A DNA stretch of 64,000 bases, from NCBI RefSeq assembly GCF_030272615.1, contig NC_081412.1:692176083-692240082 (forward strand). The letters run 5' to 3'. Below the pieces are notes generated by a model. The model ran no database searches. It had not been told where the DNA came from and was given only the letters and a program-made list of their open reading frames with translations. Made by a program: the position numbers and the translations under genes. This document shows positions 13,200 through 24,135 of this stretch, in pieces. Source of the stretch: Cryptomeria japonica. Its lineage: Eukaryota > Streptophyta > Pinopsida > Cupressales > Cupressaceae. Position 1 is the first letter of the stretch. The number at the start of each line of letters is the position of its first letter.

Positions 13200-14923
13200 T
13201 TTGAAAACGTAAGAAATGAATACCACTCTCAAACAATTCTATGACGAATTAATTATCTTATCTAAAACACTACATAGGAATTGCTACACAAGAATATGAG
13301 AGAGCCTGTTCTTCGCTTGAAGGAATTTGCTCTGCAACTGAACCGACTTGCTCTGTACCTAAAGAAAATAACTCTACATTCACTCTTCGGCAAAATTCTT
13401 TAAAAGATATCTTCACCCGGTTGATAGGAAATCAAATATTGTACTCAGGGCCTTAACTACAACATTGATTCCGCATGCTTCGGTCATCCCTTCAAAATTG
13501 AATTCATACAAGAATTTTTATTTTTCACCCCAATGGGTCACAACATTCCTGCAAGTGTTTCATTTTGCTCTTTCACAACTTCGCGAAGCATAATTATCGG
13601 GCAGCTTGGTCCTGCGAAATAGCGTCGATCGTCCGATCAAAAGAAACTTGATCAAGCGTTAGATTAACTAACAAATTTGGCTCCGTGCCAGGTCCCGCTT
13701 CTCTATTGGCTATATGAGACCACGTGGCACCCTACCATTAGCCTTGAAATTTCCTTCGCATTTGACTTAATGCTGGCCACGTGTCTTTCCTTTATACCGC
13801 CGGTTCCACCTTGGTGGGCCCACACTTTCTTCTTCGACCACGTGTCGTCAGACACGTGGATAGCTCTCATTCACTCTCGCTATTTCGTGGGGTATAAAGA
13901 ACGAGCATCTTACCCTTGTGAAATAGCATGGACCGTCAGATCATCTTTTAAGTTGATCGACATTTAACCATTTGAAAAGGCTTTCGAGAGGGGTGGGCCC
14001 GCTTACTCACTATGAACACCTGGCGTCCAGTCACCTTCGGAGCTGACTTGTCACTTTGTTATATGCCGAAAAAAAACCATGGGGCCCCAACAAACTCTTA
14101 AGAGTTGTATCCTCTAGGGCTGCCATCATGACACGTGGACGACTCTCATTCACTCTCACTATTTCATGGGGTATAAAGAATGAGCATCTTACCCTTGCGA
14201 AATAGCGCGGGTCGTCCGATCAAAAGAAACTTGATCGGAATTTAACCCGTTTGAAAACGCTTTCGGGAGGGGTGGGCCCATTGACTCACTGTGAATACTT
14301 GGCACCCAGTCATCTTCGGAGCTGACTTATCACTTTTTTATTTGCCAAGAGAAAGCCACTGGGCTGCAGTAAATTATTGACAGCTGTATCCTCTAGGTCA
14401 TCTCCTAACTACGACTTGACTCACCTCTGGGGCCCGCCTTTTAGCCCTTAATCCTAACCCATTGACTGTTGTAACTTACGCCATGTGCCGCCATTTTACT
14501 CACTATCATCAACTAGCTAGACTGTCTATGTGGCATGCCATGTCATTTTCGCAACTTCGCCTAGCGAAATAATGCAAGCTGTGGATCCACCCGCGAGATG
14601 CGCACCAATTATTGGGCCCCACAACTTTAGGAGAAAAACATATGAAGCATAAATTTTTTGATTAATTAACATGACCACCTAGGCAACGAATAGGGGGAAC
14701 ACTTCCTATGACCCCATGACCCATTACTTAAGTGAATAAAGTAATGAAAGATTAGAAACCAGAGGGTTTTAAAACAAACACAAGAGGATCTAAAATAAAA
14801 AACCCTTAAACTCTTGAGGTCTAAAACAAAGCCGAAGCATGTGAAACTGCACCCTATTCAAAATTTCAACAAACCATAGCCAATCATGGGAAAAGAAAAG
14901 CCCATTTTTAATCAGTGATAATA
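13200..14923 (-). other. E1 3' LTR U3: repeats and G-box motifs
   Basis: No coding sequence is supported. The stretch holds two copies of a 279-base tandem unit (13851-14408), several CACGTG G-box cores (about 13839, 13853, 14132), GATCAA...TTGATC dyads (13635-13653, 14218-14236), and a TATA-like GGTATAAAG on the - strand near 13790 that could serve ORF1. Confidence 0.65.
13851..14408 (-). repeat. 279-bp tandem duplication in U3 (3' LTR)
   Basis: GACACGTGGA at 13851 recurs at 14130, and the following text repeats in order (CATTCACTCTC, GGGTATAAAGAA, GAGCATCTTACCC, GGTGGGCCC, GGAGCTGACTT). The other LTR has the same pair at 35381 and 35660, so the duplication predates E1 insertion. Confidence 0.85.
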
Positions 14924-15068
14924 GCGGCTCTGACTGGGGATGGTTGATCACAAGGTCAACACAAGAAAACTCAAAAACTCTGGAGAAATAGACCAAAACA
15001 CAGACCAAAATAGAAAAATAGGAAAGGAACAAAATATGTACAAACAAAGGACCTACCGCGCATGAACA

Positions 15069-16420
15069 TTAAGAGAAATAATGCTTCAGGAATTGTCCAT
15101 GCACTGGAAATTCCTACATTTCATCATCCATATTCTTCAAGAAATATGAATCCTTGCCATTTAAGTCACAAACCACAAAAGGGCCAATCCATAGTGATTC
15201 AAATTTCTTATGCTTTCCCTTATCCTGTCCTTTAGCATTCCACTGAAGAACCTTGTCATCAATTTGAAACTTCCTTAGTGATGTCCTTTTATCAAAAAGA
15301 TACTTTGAATGCAACTGGATATTCTGATTTTTCTTATGGGCAGAAGTCCTAAGCTCCTCCATTTCTACAATTTGGATCATTTTGTTTTCCATTGGTTCAG
15401 ATACCTCCATGTCCTCATTTTGCAAAAACTTATACAATGGAAGAAGGTTATTTACCGGCAATCTGGCTTGAGCACCATAAACTAATTCAAAAGGTGACAT
15501 TCGAATGGATTTCTTAACTGTTATTCTATCTACCCACAGAGCTAACTTCAGCTTTTGATCCCAAGATCTTTTATTCTCTTCTAAGATTTTCTTGATGATA
15601 TTCAACAGGCTTTTATTGCTAGATTCTGCTTGTCCATTCCCTTGAGGGTGATAAGGTGAAGAGTATGACATGAGTATACCGTGACTAGTACAAAAGCCTA
15701 CAAATTCTTCTGATATGAAACACATGACATTATCCATCACCAATTTTGCAAGTGTTCCGAATCTAGTTACAATATTATCCATCAGGAAATCAATGACAAC
15801 TTTACTAGTAGCTCTTCTTGTAGGGATGGCTTCTATCCATTTGGTGAATAATCAGTGGCCACTATGATCCATCCATGACCTCTCCCTGACTTCTCAACAA
15901 TTTCTCCAATAAAATCAATGACCCACTGGACAAAAGGAGCCTCAACAGAGACTGGATTTAGGGGTAAGGCTCCTTCATACTTGAGCTTGGATGAGAATCT
16001 CTGACATGGGTCACATCTCTGAACATATGCATAGGTATCTTTAAATAAAGTGGGCCAATAATACCCAGCCCGAATTATCTTACCAGTAGTAGTCTTAGCA
16101 GAATAGTGACCTCCACATACTCCATCATTCATTTCAATCAACACCTGTTTAGCTTGAAATTCATCCAAAGACATTAGTAACTCTCCATCTCTTTTCCTCC
16201 AGAAAAAATCACCCTGAATAAGCACATATTTTTGGGACTTGAGTTTTAGAGTTCTTTTCTGATTGTATGTCATTTCTTTTGGGAGTGTATCACCTCTCAA
16301 AATTTGGATTATCTCTGTGTACCAGGGTTGCCTCCCAATACTAGTGACCAAAGCATCTCTATCCTCAACATTGTGAATTTCTACATTCATAAGATTTGAC
16401 TCAGTCATGAGCTTAGCCAA
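15069..16420 (-). pseudogene. int: E1 integrase
   Basis: Integrase joins the cDNA to the target. The zinc-binding HHCC module (GVCGGHYSAKTT and CDPCQRF) is at about 16000-16120. The catalytic core starts with the first Asp in IIVATDY (about 15850) and continues with Asp in KLVMDNV (about 15740) and Glu in GNGQAESSNKS (about 15620). The C-terminal GPF module (SLWIGPFVV) is at about 15180, and no chromodomain follows. A frameshift near 15830 separates the first Asp from the rest, and a TAG interrupts the last 15 codons. The TAA at 15069-15071 matches the end of E2 integrase. Confidence 0.88.
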
Positions 16421-17354
16421 ACCTAAACCTCTCACCAATTTGGTGATCTTTATCTCCAAGTTGAATTCCTTAATTCTATTAATCCATCTGCATCTCTTCC
16501 CAGTAACCTCAGACTGAGATAAAATATCTTTAACTGTAGCATGTGGGACATAGGCAATGATATTTGCATTCACTAAATATGGCCTAAAAGCCTTAACAAC
16601 TTTAACTAGGGCATAAGATTGTTTCTCCATGGTTTCATATTTTAGTTCTGCCGCCTACAAAGACTTACTGTAGAAGGCTATGGGATGTTCATATCCTTCA
16701 TTGTCCTTTTGTAGTAATACTGTAGCCACCGTATGATATGAAGCAAAAGAAAATAGAGAAAAAGGCTTACTATAATCAGAAGATTTCTACACATGTGCCT
16801 CCTAGATTTCCTTCTTAATCTCAGCAAAAGCTTTTGAAGCTTCTTGATCCCAATTAAATTTTGTATCCTTCTTAAGCAATTTGACGATAGGCTTCACTAT
16901 CTATGTGAAGTTTGCAATGAATCTCCCAGCAAAATTTACTTTACCTAAGAAAGATTGGATACCTTTCACATTTTTAGGTTTAGACACCTTATTGATTGCT
17001 TCAATTCTCTCAGGGTATATCCTTACCCCTTCCTTAGAGACTATGTGTCCTAATAACTTTCCCTCAGTGACCCCAAAATGACATTTCTTGGGATTCAATG
17101 ATACACCAAATTCCAAGGCTTTATTGAACACCTTCTCTAGATGTCCACAATGATCATCAACTTTTTTAGAGAAACAAGTTAGATCATCTTGATAAACCAA
17201 CACAATGATGTTTATGAATTCTTTGAAAGCTACATCCATAGCTCTCTGAAATGTAGCTCCTGCATTTTTTAATCCAAATGGCATTCTCACATGTACATAA
17301 GTTCCCCATGGAGTAGTGAAAGTTGTCTTAAACTGTTTAGACTCCTTTACCAAC
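16421..17354 (-). pseudogene. pol: E1 RT C-terminal half and RNase H remnant
   Basis: RT domains from the TFTTPWGTYVHVRMPFGLKNA block onward are present. The catalytic box is YQDD (17183-17194), with both metal-binding Asp residues kept. The usual RNase H follows (PFSLFSFASYHTVATVLLQ, AFYSKSL, then AYALVKVVKAFRPYL), but the first catalytic motif, normally DASD, reads FASYH, as in E2. Several stops occur near 16625-16900. The RT is split at 17355-17359 by N1 and continues at 25397. Confidence 0.88.
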
Positions 17355-17359
17355 ACTTG
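17355..17359 (+). repeat. N1 target-site duplication, left
   Basis: ACTTG lies directly before the TG that opens the left LTR of N1. The same five bases follow the right LTR at 25392-25396. Removing N1 and one copy restores the RT reading of E1. Confidence 0.95.
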
Positions 17360-17531
17360 TGTAGCGTCGTAAAATTGTGACACTTGCAATTTTGACTACA
17401 TTTGGGTCTTCACAATGGCGGTGCAATGTTGAACCTGAATGGAGACACCGAAACCTATTTACGACATCAAAAACTGCATCTTTCTACACCTTGGCCTGAT
17501 CCTCCTTGCACCCTGCTGTCCCGGGAGGTGG

Positions 17532-17655
17532 GACCATGGCGCCCAGTGCCCTGGTCCTTCAGGACCATGGTGCTTAGTGCCCTGGTCCCTCAAGACCATG
17601 GCTCCTAGAACTTTAGTCCCTCAGGACCATGGGCCCAGCGCCCTGGTCCCTGGCC
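17532..17655 (+). repeat. 31-bp minisatellite in N1 left LTR, 4 units
   Basis: GACCATGG recurs at 17532, 17563, 17594 and 17625, always 31 bases apart, with CCCTGGTCC between. The right LTR has three units (24308, 24339, 24370), so one unit was gained or lost after or during insertion. Confidence 0.9.
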
Positions 17656-17772
17656 CTATTTTGGGCCTGGTCTCTTGTTGGGCATCGGGTCTTCAAGTTT
17701 GCAATTTGGAAAATAATGCTCCTAGGTTGGCCTAAGGTTGGAAAAATTAGTCTCCTAACCCTAATTGACAAG

Positions 17773-17779
17773 TATATAA
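17773..17779 (+). promoter_or_regulatory. N1 TATA box, left LTR
   Basis: TATATAA follows TTGACAAG and precedes ACTACATTTCC. The same site in the right LTR begins at 24519. Transcription would start about 30 bases downstream. Confidence 0.65.
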
Positions 17780-18657
17780 ACTACATTTCCCCTCCCAGAA
17801 AGGAGGAGAAGGAAAAACCATATGTGTGCAAGAGGCGGAAGCGATAGGCAAACATTCAAACATTCAAACATTCAAGCATTCAAGCATTCCTTCAAGCAAT
17901 TGAGCATTCTAGGTCTCCATTCAAGGCTAGGTGTTGCATTCCAGACAAGGATTCAACCATTTTAGAGGAGATCACCTACAACATACAACATACAACATCA
18001 TTACACCTTTGCATGTAAGAATACAAACATTCTTACAACAAGGTATCAATACTTGATTACATTACAAACATTTACATATACAACATTCTCATTTCTTGGT
18101 TAATTCCAAAACCGGGGTTTGACCTGAAGGCAAACCCCTAATCCCTAACCCCCCAATCGACCTCTCTTTTCTATGTGTAGGTTGCAGGTACACGACTGTA
18201 ATTGAAGATCTGGAATCCTTGTGCAAAGACGAACAGATCCCCCTTTAATTCACAGATTTTTCGGAGGACCGTGTGGACTCCGAGCACCATCATCCTATCA
18301 AATTTCACTCAAACTTGTAGGACAACATCATCTCAACATTTTACTACTAATTTCAGGTCCGTAGCTTCATCCCGTGTCGCTATCTCCGTCTAGAAGCGAA
18401 TTTTTCTTACTTTTACATACATTCCTAGTTCAATCCTTCTACCTACATTCTTTACAAAAGAGGGTATCCTTGATGTCTCAACCCTTGAAACTCATTTAGA
18501 ATTTATTCTTTCATTGTGTGGGATTGGATCTTGTGAGTTTCAACCCCTCTTTTGAATGTAAAGTCTCTCCTAAGTGAAAACTGTCAATCCTAGTGACCTC
18601 CTTTCTCTCTCCTTGGAGTGGGGGAACACCTAGGGTTTGATTTTTTGCTTTACATTT

Positions 18658-18675
18658 TGGTGAACCCAACGTGAA
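18658..18675 (+). promoter_or_regulatory. N1 primer binding site
   Basis: TGGTGAACCCAACGTG begins three bases after the LTR end and opens with TGG, as needed to pair with a tRNA CCA end. The tRNA was not identified. Confidence 0.7.
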
Positions 18676-19952
18676 CATCCTAATTCTGATTATTCATGGT
18701 TAGATCTAAAATTTTTTTGCTTCCTTAATTACATTTCCATGTTTGATTTTTTGCAAATTTTAGAGGTTAATTGCATAAAAACCCAAATTTTCTTTTTAGC
18801 AATTGAGCTTGTGAAATGTTTAATTGTTAATGCTTGTTTCAGATCTACCCTTCTATTGCAAATTGTCAATTCATATTTGTGCTTTAATTTTGAAAATTAA
18901 GTGGTTAAGTGTCAAAACCCTAATATTTAAAACCCTCTTGATTCAACCTTTGACCGATGATTTCATTGATCAAAACACCTCCAAATCGGCTGTAACTTTG
19001 GATTCCGCAACAAAATCATAATATCTCTCATCCCTGAAAATTTTGAAAACAGTTGCGAGGACCGTGTGCACCCCGAGCGCCATCGTCCCCGACATTTTTT
19101 CTGAAATTTCGGGAGCTGGATCTTACTGTATTTTTCTGCTAGAATCCAAAATCTTGGCTGATTTCATCAATTCTAACACTTTCAAAATTAAAGTCAAAGT
19201 TGGTCTAGTGATTGCTTGGATTAAGGCTTATAATCATTCAAAAATTGTTGAAATTGAAATTTTGTGTTAAAATTGTATTTCTTACTGTCCTAAATCTGAA
19301 AAGTGTGTTGGAATTTATTCAAAATTTCAGTGCTTTATTCAAATTCTTGCAGTTTGTGACTTTTGAAATTAAGTGTTTAATTGCAACAACTTTGATTTCC
19401 ACTTTCAAAATTGAATTTTGCATGAAATTGAGTCAACTTTTAAATTTCAAAGCTTGCATTGCTTTTAGTATTCCCTCTAAAAATCATAAAATTCAAAATT
19501 TCAGTTTCCCTCTCTTTTTTCAAGATTCAAATTTTGCATTTTTCAACAATCTTGGAAGGGTTCAATTTTGAGATTGCAACTTTAATTTGGCCTATCTACA
19601 GATTGTAAAATCACTCAATTTTTTCAGATTAGCTTTAAAATCATCATAACTTGCATCCCTGAAAATTTCGAAAAAAGTTGTGAGGACCGTGTGCACTCCG
19701 TTCGCCACGGTCCCCGCCATTTTTTCTAAAACTTTGGGAGATTGTTATGATTGCATTTAATAGCTTAAATCTAGGAGATTGGCTGATTTTATTGAAATTT
19801 TCTACCTCTAAATTCGAAAATAAGTTCAAAATTCAAGATTTCAATTTCCAAGATAACAATTAAAATTAAGTTCAAATTGGATTACCAATATCTCATTGTT
19901 CAATTTTGCCAACTTTTTTTTCAAAATTCAAAATCTTCTCTCTCTCTAGTGC
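18676..19952 (+). other. N1 long leader with internal repeats
   Basis: This 1.3-kb AT-rich stretch has no supported gene; the small open frames have no family features. A block of about 95 bases (about 19030-19125) recurs at about 19655-19745 with core GAGGACCGTGTGCAC. The same core is in both LTRs (18264 and 25001). Its position after the PBS would suit a packaging or dimerisation signal, which is inference. Confidence 0.7.
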
Positions 19953-22900
19953 ATGAGTTTTACAACAATAAGCCCTACTTACACTATTCCCATTAGACAA
20001 AGCCTTAGAATTAAGTCTTTCCAAGGTTTAATTACCGAGGAGACGGAACCTAATTTGAATGGCCTTTTTAACGAGGACATGGGTAATTCATCTAATCCTC
20101 TTAATGATGAAGAAGCTCTCCTTTCGAAATTGGATAACCAATTTGATGATTTTCAGCAATGGATGTCTCAAGAATACCCCGATAGTCAAGCTCTTTCATT
20201 AATTGAGGGTCTAAAATGTATGGTTCAAAGTGATAAGAATGGAATTGATATTTTGCATAGTATTGCACACATTGTGGATTTGAATGTGATGCCTATGAAG
20301 AGTTGTGCCAAAACTTTAGATTATACACAACCTCCTACTCAAGTCAATCATTCTACCCCTTTGACAACTTCTATTGCTAGTATACCTACTTTTACATCAA
20401 ACATAATGACTACTTCAATACAAAACATTCCACCTATAATCACCAATCATGGGGGCAATCCCTCTTCTTCAATCAACCCTCTTCCTTCATTCAATTTGAC
20501 TTCTTCATTCATTCCTTCAATGAGTGTCCCTATTACATCTCCACAAATGAACATGATGCAAGGGGGAAATTCATTTAACCATTCCATTCCTCCTTGTAGT
20601 GTTCCTTCTTTCTAATCATCTCCTATGACTAACTATCATATTGTCCCATCACCTTACTCTCACTCAATACGTTCTTTCAATAACATAATACCTCCATCAC
20701 AATCTAACATGTCTAATATGAACTCTTCGACTGAAGCGACCATTAACAATCTTGCACAAATTGTCTCTTCTTTACAACAACAAATTGCCTCTATGAATCA
20801 ATCTAAGTTTAGTGTGCCCACATTTGATGTTGCAAGCCCACTTTCTCTTGACATTGTTCGAGCTATCCCCCCTAAGCATGTTGAAATCCCACAGTTGGAG
20901 CTTTATAATGGTAAGGGTGATCCTCTAACACATGTTAAGACCTTTCAAACAATATGTACCGATTTTGCTCATGACCAAAGGTTGCTTGCAAAACTGTTTA
21001 CTAGAACATTAAGAGATAAGGCTCTACAATGGTATTGCTTGTTGCCTTCCTATTCTATTACTTTTTTCCAACAACTTACAAATGCTTTTATTCAACAATT
21101 TCAAAACAATATAAGTCCTAAAGTTACTTTGATTGATTTAATGCATTGTAAACAAGGTGTTAAAGAAAAAGTGACTGATTTCATTGGTAGATATAAGCAT
21201 TTGTGTGCTCAAATTTCTTTTCCAATACCTGACAATGATATTCAAAGAATCTTTATTTCTAATTTACAAAAAGATATTAGAGAAAAACTTCTGTTTTCTG
21301 AGTTTACTTCTTTCCAATAGTTGTGCGCAACTCTTCACAATTATCAACTGACTGTGAGTCAAATAGAACAATCAAATCCTATGGCTCTGAGTGATAAGGG
21401 TGATAGTAGTCAACAACCATTTGGGAATTTTAAACCGAACAGAGAGTTTATTAAGTTCAATGAAAACATCACCAACAACAATGTGAATGCAGCATCAGGT
21501 GTACCTCCTATTTCTAAGTTTTTCAAGAAAGAAAGAAAGTTTACTCCTTTGAATGAATCATTGCATAGTATTATGAATAAGTTATTGGAACAAAATGTGC
21601 TTATTCTCCCTCCTATAAAGAAAATAGATCCTGCAAAGATTAATTCACCCTATTTTGATAACAAATCTTTTTGTCAATTTCATCGTCAACCTGGGCATGA
21701 TACTGAAAAATGTTTTGCTTTAAAGGGTAAAATTCAAGATTTGATTGATAATAATACTATCTCTGTTTCAGGTGTGAATGATAAAGGCAACACATCTGTA
21801 GCTCCTCCTAACCAAAATCTTAAGATTTTTACTGATCCATTACCTTCTCATACCTCTAATGTGATTGAGACTAATGATTCCTCTTTCTCACCCGATGGTC
21901 TTGTGTCTATGACTCCGAATGTGATTAACTTTATAGAGCAGCAGAAAATCCCTAAAGAACCTTCCATCACATTTGATTCTAGTGAAACTATCAGGGCACC
22001 TGATGGTCCTTTATATATAGTTGCAAAAGTCAAGAATACACCTTGCCGTGGAGTTCTTATTGATCCTTCTTGTATGGTTAATGTCATTACTGAAGAATTT
22101 CTTTTTACTTTGCAATTGAATCAAGTGATCTATGACAAAAAAAATGTGGTTGTGAAATTATTTGATGCATTTTCTTCTCCTGTAATTGGTTCTATTACAT
22201 TACCTATTGAGGTCCATAACAAATCCCTTGATGTGATATTTGCTATTATTCCATCATCTGAACAATTTCGTGTGAAGCTAGGCTATCCTTGGCTATCTTC
22301 CATGAAAGCTATTGCTTCTCCTATTCATAAGTGTTTGAAATTTCCCCATAATGGTGAAGTTGTTACTGTCAATCATAATCTCTTTAAACTAGCTGAAAGA
22401 ACTTCTATCGTTCCTATTGATTATTTTTGGCCTAAACAATTCCAATCTCTTCCACCGTGAAGTGATCATCTTTTCAAATCTTATCAAAAGTGGAAAAAAG
22501 ATATGATCCTATCTCTAAGTGAACCTAGAACACCCAAACTTGATATTCCTATCATTCTTGAGAAGGAAGTTCTTCCTTTGAAAGATAAAACTAATGTCTT
22601 TCCTCAAGAAGATTCCCAACCCATCCCTATGGATGTGACTACGTCTATGTCTAATAAACTTTCTAAAGGTAGACCTATACCTCCTCATCATGATGGACTT
22701 GGTCTCCTTCCTAAACTGGATATTCCTTCTTTATATGGAGCAGTTCCTCCTCCTTCCTCTTATAGAGAGAAGAGACCTTCCTCTTCTCCTATTGTCCAAC
22801 CTAAGAGACCACAACCTAAACACCCAAGTGATAAGGATGAGAACATTCCTCCTCCTCAATCTTCTCAACTTCCTACTAAGACTAGATGAAATCATTCTAC

Positions 22901-23381
22901 ACGTGAACACTGACGAAAACATCATCTTAGAGCTCGTACAGTTGCTTCTCAAACTTTGCAATCCCCAAAAACACCTTTAGCTAGTATTATTCCATTTTCT
23001 CCTCAACCAAAAATTGAGCCAAAATCTCCTAAACATAAGATGCATGATGGTTTTGATCATGTGTGAGTTAAAGATCCTATTTTTATAAATCTTGATGATG
23101 ATATAGATGAAAATGTTATTCATGATGAAAATGTTACTCCTCTTCATTCTGATAGTGAATATGAATATGTTGACGTTGATAACCATTTATCTAACGAATT
23201 TTCTAAAGCACTTATCCTAGCTCCTAGACAAGAACAATGTGGCTTGGAACATGAACATAGCCCTTGTTTGGATCTTGTGATAGCTCCATCTGCTGTGTTG
23301 GCTGTTCCTCCTCTAGCGTGTCTCCTACCTTCCCAAAATATTGATCAGCAAGATCGGGGGGTGGATGACGTGCTAGACTAG
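19953..23381 (+). pseudogene. gag: N1 Gag-protease polyprotein with C-terminal tail
   Basis: One frame runs 1,143 codons from the ATG at 19953 to TAG at 23379, broken only by in-frame stops (TAA 20613, TAG 21318, TGA 22458, 22887, and two more TGA before 23065). An N-terminal Ser/Thr-rich part is followed by a retrotransposon Gag domain (about 20880-21320; GDPLTHVKTFQT, LRDKALQWY), a zinc knuckle CQFHRQPGHDTEKC (about 21670-21715) and a protease-like domain (about 22000-22330). There the usual DSG or DTG is DPS in LIDPSCMVNV, so the protease is probably inactive. A Pro-rich then acidic tail follows where RT would be expected. No shift in frame has occurred. Confidence 0.85.
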
Positions 23382-24118
23382 TTTCATTAGCATAGCAGAC
23401 TCTCTCCTCCTCTCTTGATCTCTTTTGTTACTTCTTCTATGTGTTATTCTCATTCTTCTATTTGTTGTCCTAAGTGTTGTCTACTTGAGGATGATGCAAA
23501 GCATTGAGATCTCTTTTGGTCTCTCTCATGTTGACTCAAAAGACACATGTGTTCCCTTCTTCTAGGTGATCTTCCTTGATTGGGGAATGAAGAACAATTA
23601 TGCATACATACATATGATATACATCAATTATCATACAACATACTGACCCCAAGAAAAGCGAAGTCACCTTGTGCTTTGTGTTTTGTGTCTATTATCCTTG
23701 GGTTTATCTCACACTTGTGGGCTAAATCTTTGTGATAACGTGGTCCTTTCCCTTCTCATTTCTTATGTGTATCACTACCTTAAAGCAATCACCCTCTATG
23801 AGGCGTGTGCGATCACTTTAACGTAGGGGGGCATACACTCTGTTCATATCTCTTAGAGATTCTTAAAAATTTCTTGGCGAACTTAGCTTTGCCTTGAAAA
23901 TTTTTGGTATTTTTCTTGCATGACTCATAGTGAGGGAACCTTACTATTGACAGCCATGGTTCTCCCTCATGATCTTACCTTTTACTTTGTCAATTGAAGT
24001 CATAAGATCCTTAGTCCACTGGGGGATTGGTTTATCTTGCCTCCTTGACATGGTGAAAGTCTTTCAATGTTGTTTCCTTGTACTTTACCAGAAGTATGGG
24101 TGTACGCTTATACTCTCA
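23382..24118 (+). other. N1 3' untranslated region
   Basis: T-rich sequence with no supported gene lies between the end of the long frame and the polypurine tract. I see no domain and no structured RNA that I can name. Confidence 0.6.
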
Positions 24119-24135
24119 CTAAAGTGGGGGATAAA
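24119..24135 (+). promoter_or_regulatory. N1 polypurine tract
   Basis: AAAGTGGGGGATAAA directly precedes the TG of the right LTR and would prime plus-strand DNA synthesis. Confidence 0.85.

Larger units (their letters stand above)
8628..14923 (-). repeat. E1 3' LTR (6.3 kb)
   Basis: In element sense the LTR starts near TATTATCACTG (14923) and ends GAAGACAACA (8628). It matches 30149-36478 over the whole length. It contains U3 (13200-14923), ORF1 (9567-13199) and R-U5 (8628-9566). Its outer end abuts the RT codons of E2 directly, with no PBS, as expected for a 3' LTR. Confidence 0.92.
17360..18654 (+). repeat. N1 left (5') LTR, 1,295 bp
   Basis: It starts TGTAGCGTCG and ends GCTTTACA. It includes a four-unit 31-bp minisatellite (17532-17655), TATATAA at 17773-17779, and short CATTCAAA-type repeats (about 17850-17890). 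Confidence 0.95.

Noticed and set aside
13677-13967. Small open frames in U3 (also 35252-35434, 46148-46369)
   Set aside because: They have no conserved residues between LTR copies, and composition follows the non-coding repeats.
13851-14408. CRISPR-like or satellite array
   Set aside because: There are only two units, in an LTR, duplicated in the partner LTR, in a plant-type sequence.
17402-17735. Open frames across the N1 LTR minisatellite (also 24178-24481)
   Set aside because: They come from the 31-base GC-rich repeat read in several frames and are not conserved as protein.
22977-23186. Antisense frame rich in Ile/Asn/Phe as a membrane protein
   Set aside because: It is the complement of the acidic tail of the N1 polyprotein and of low complexity.
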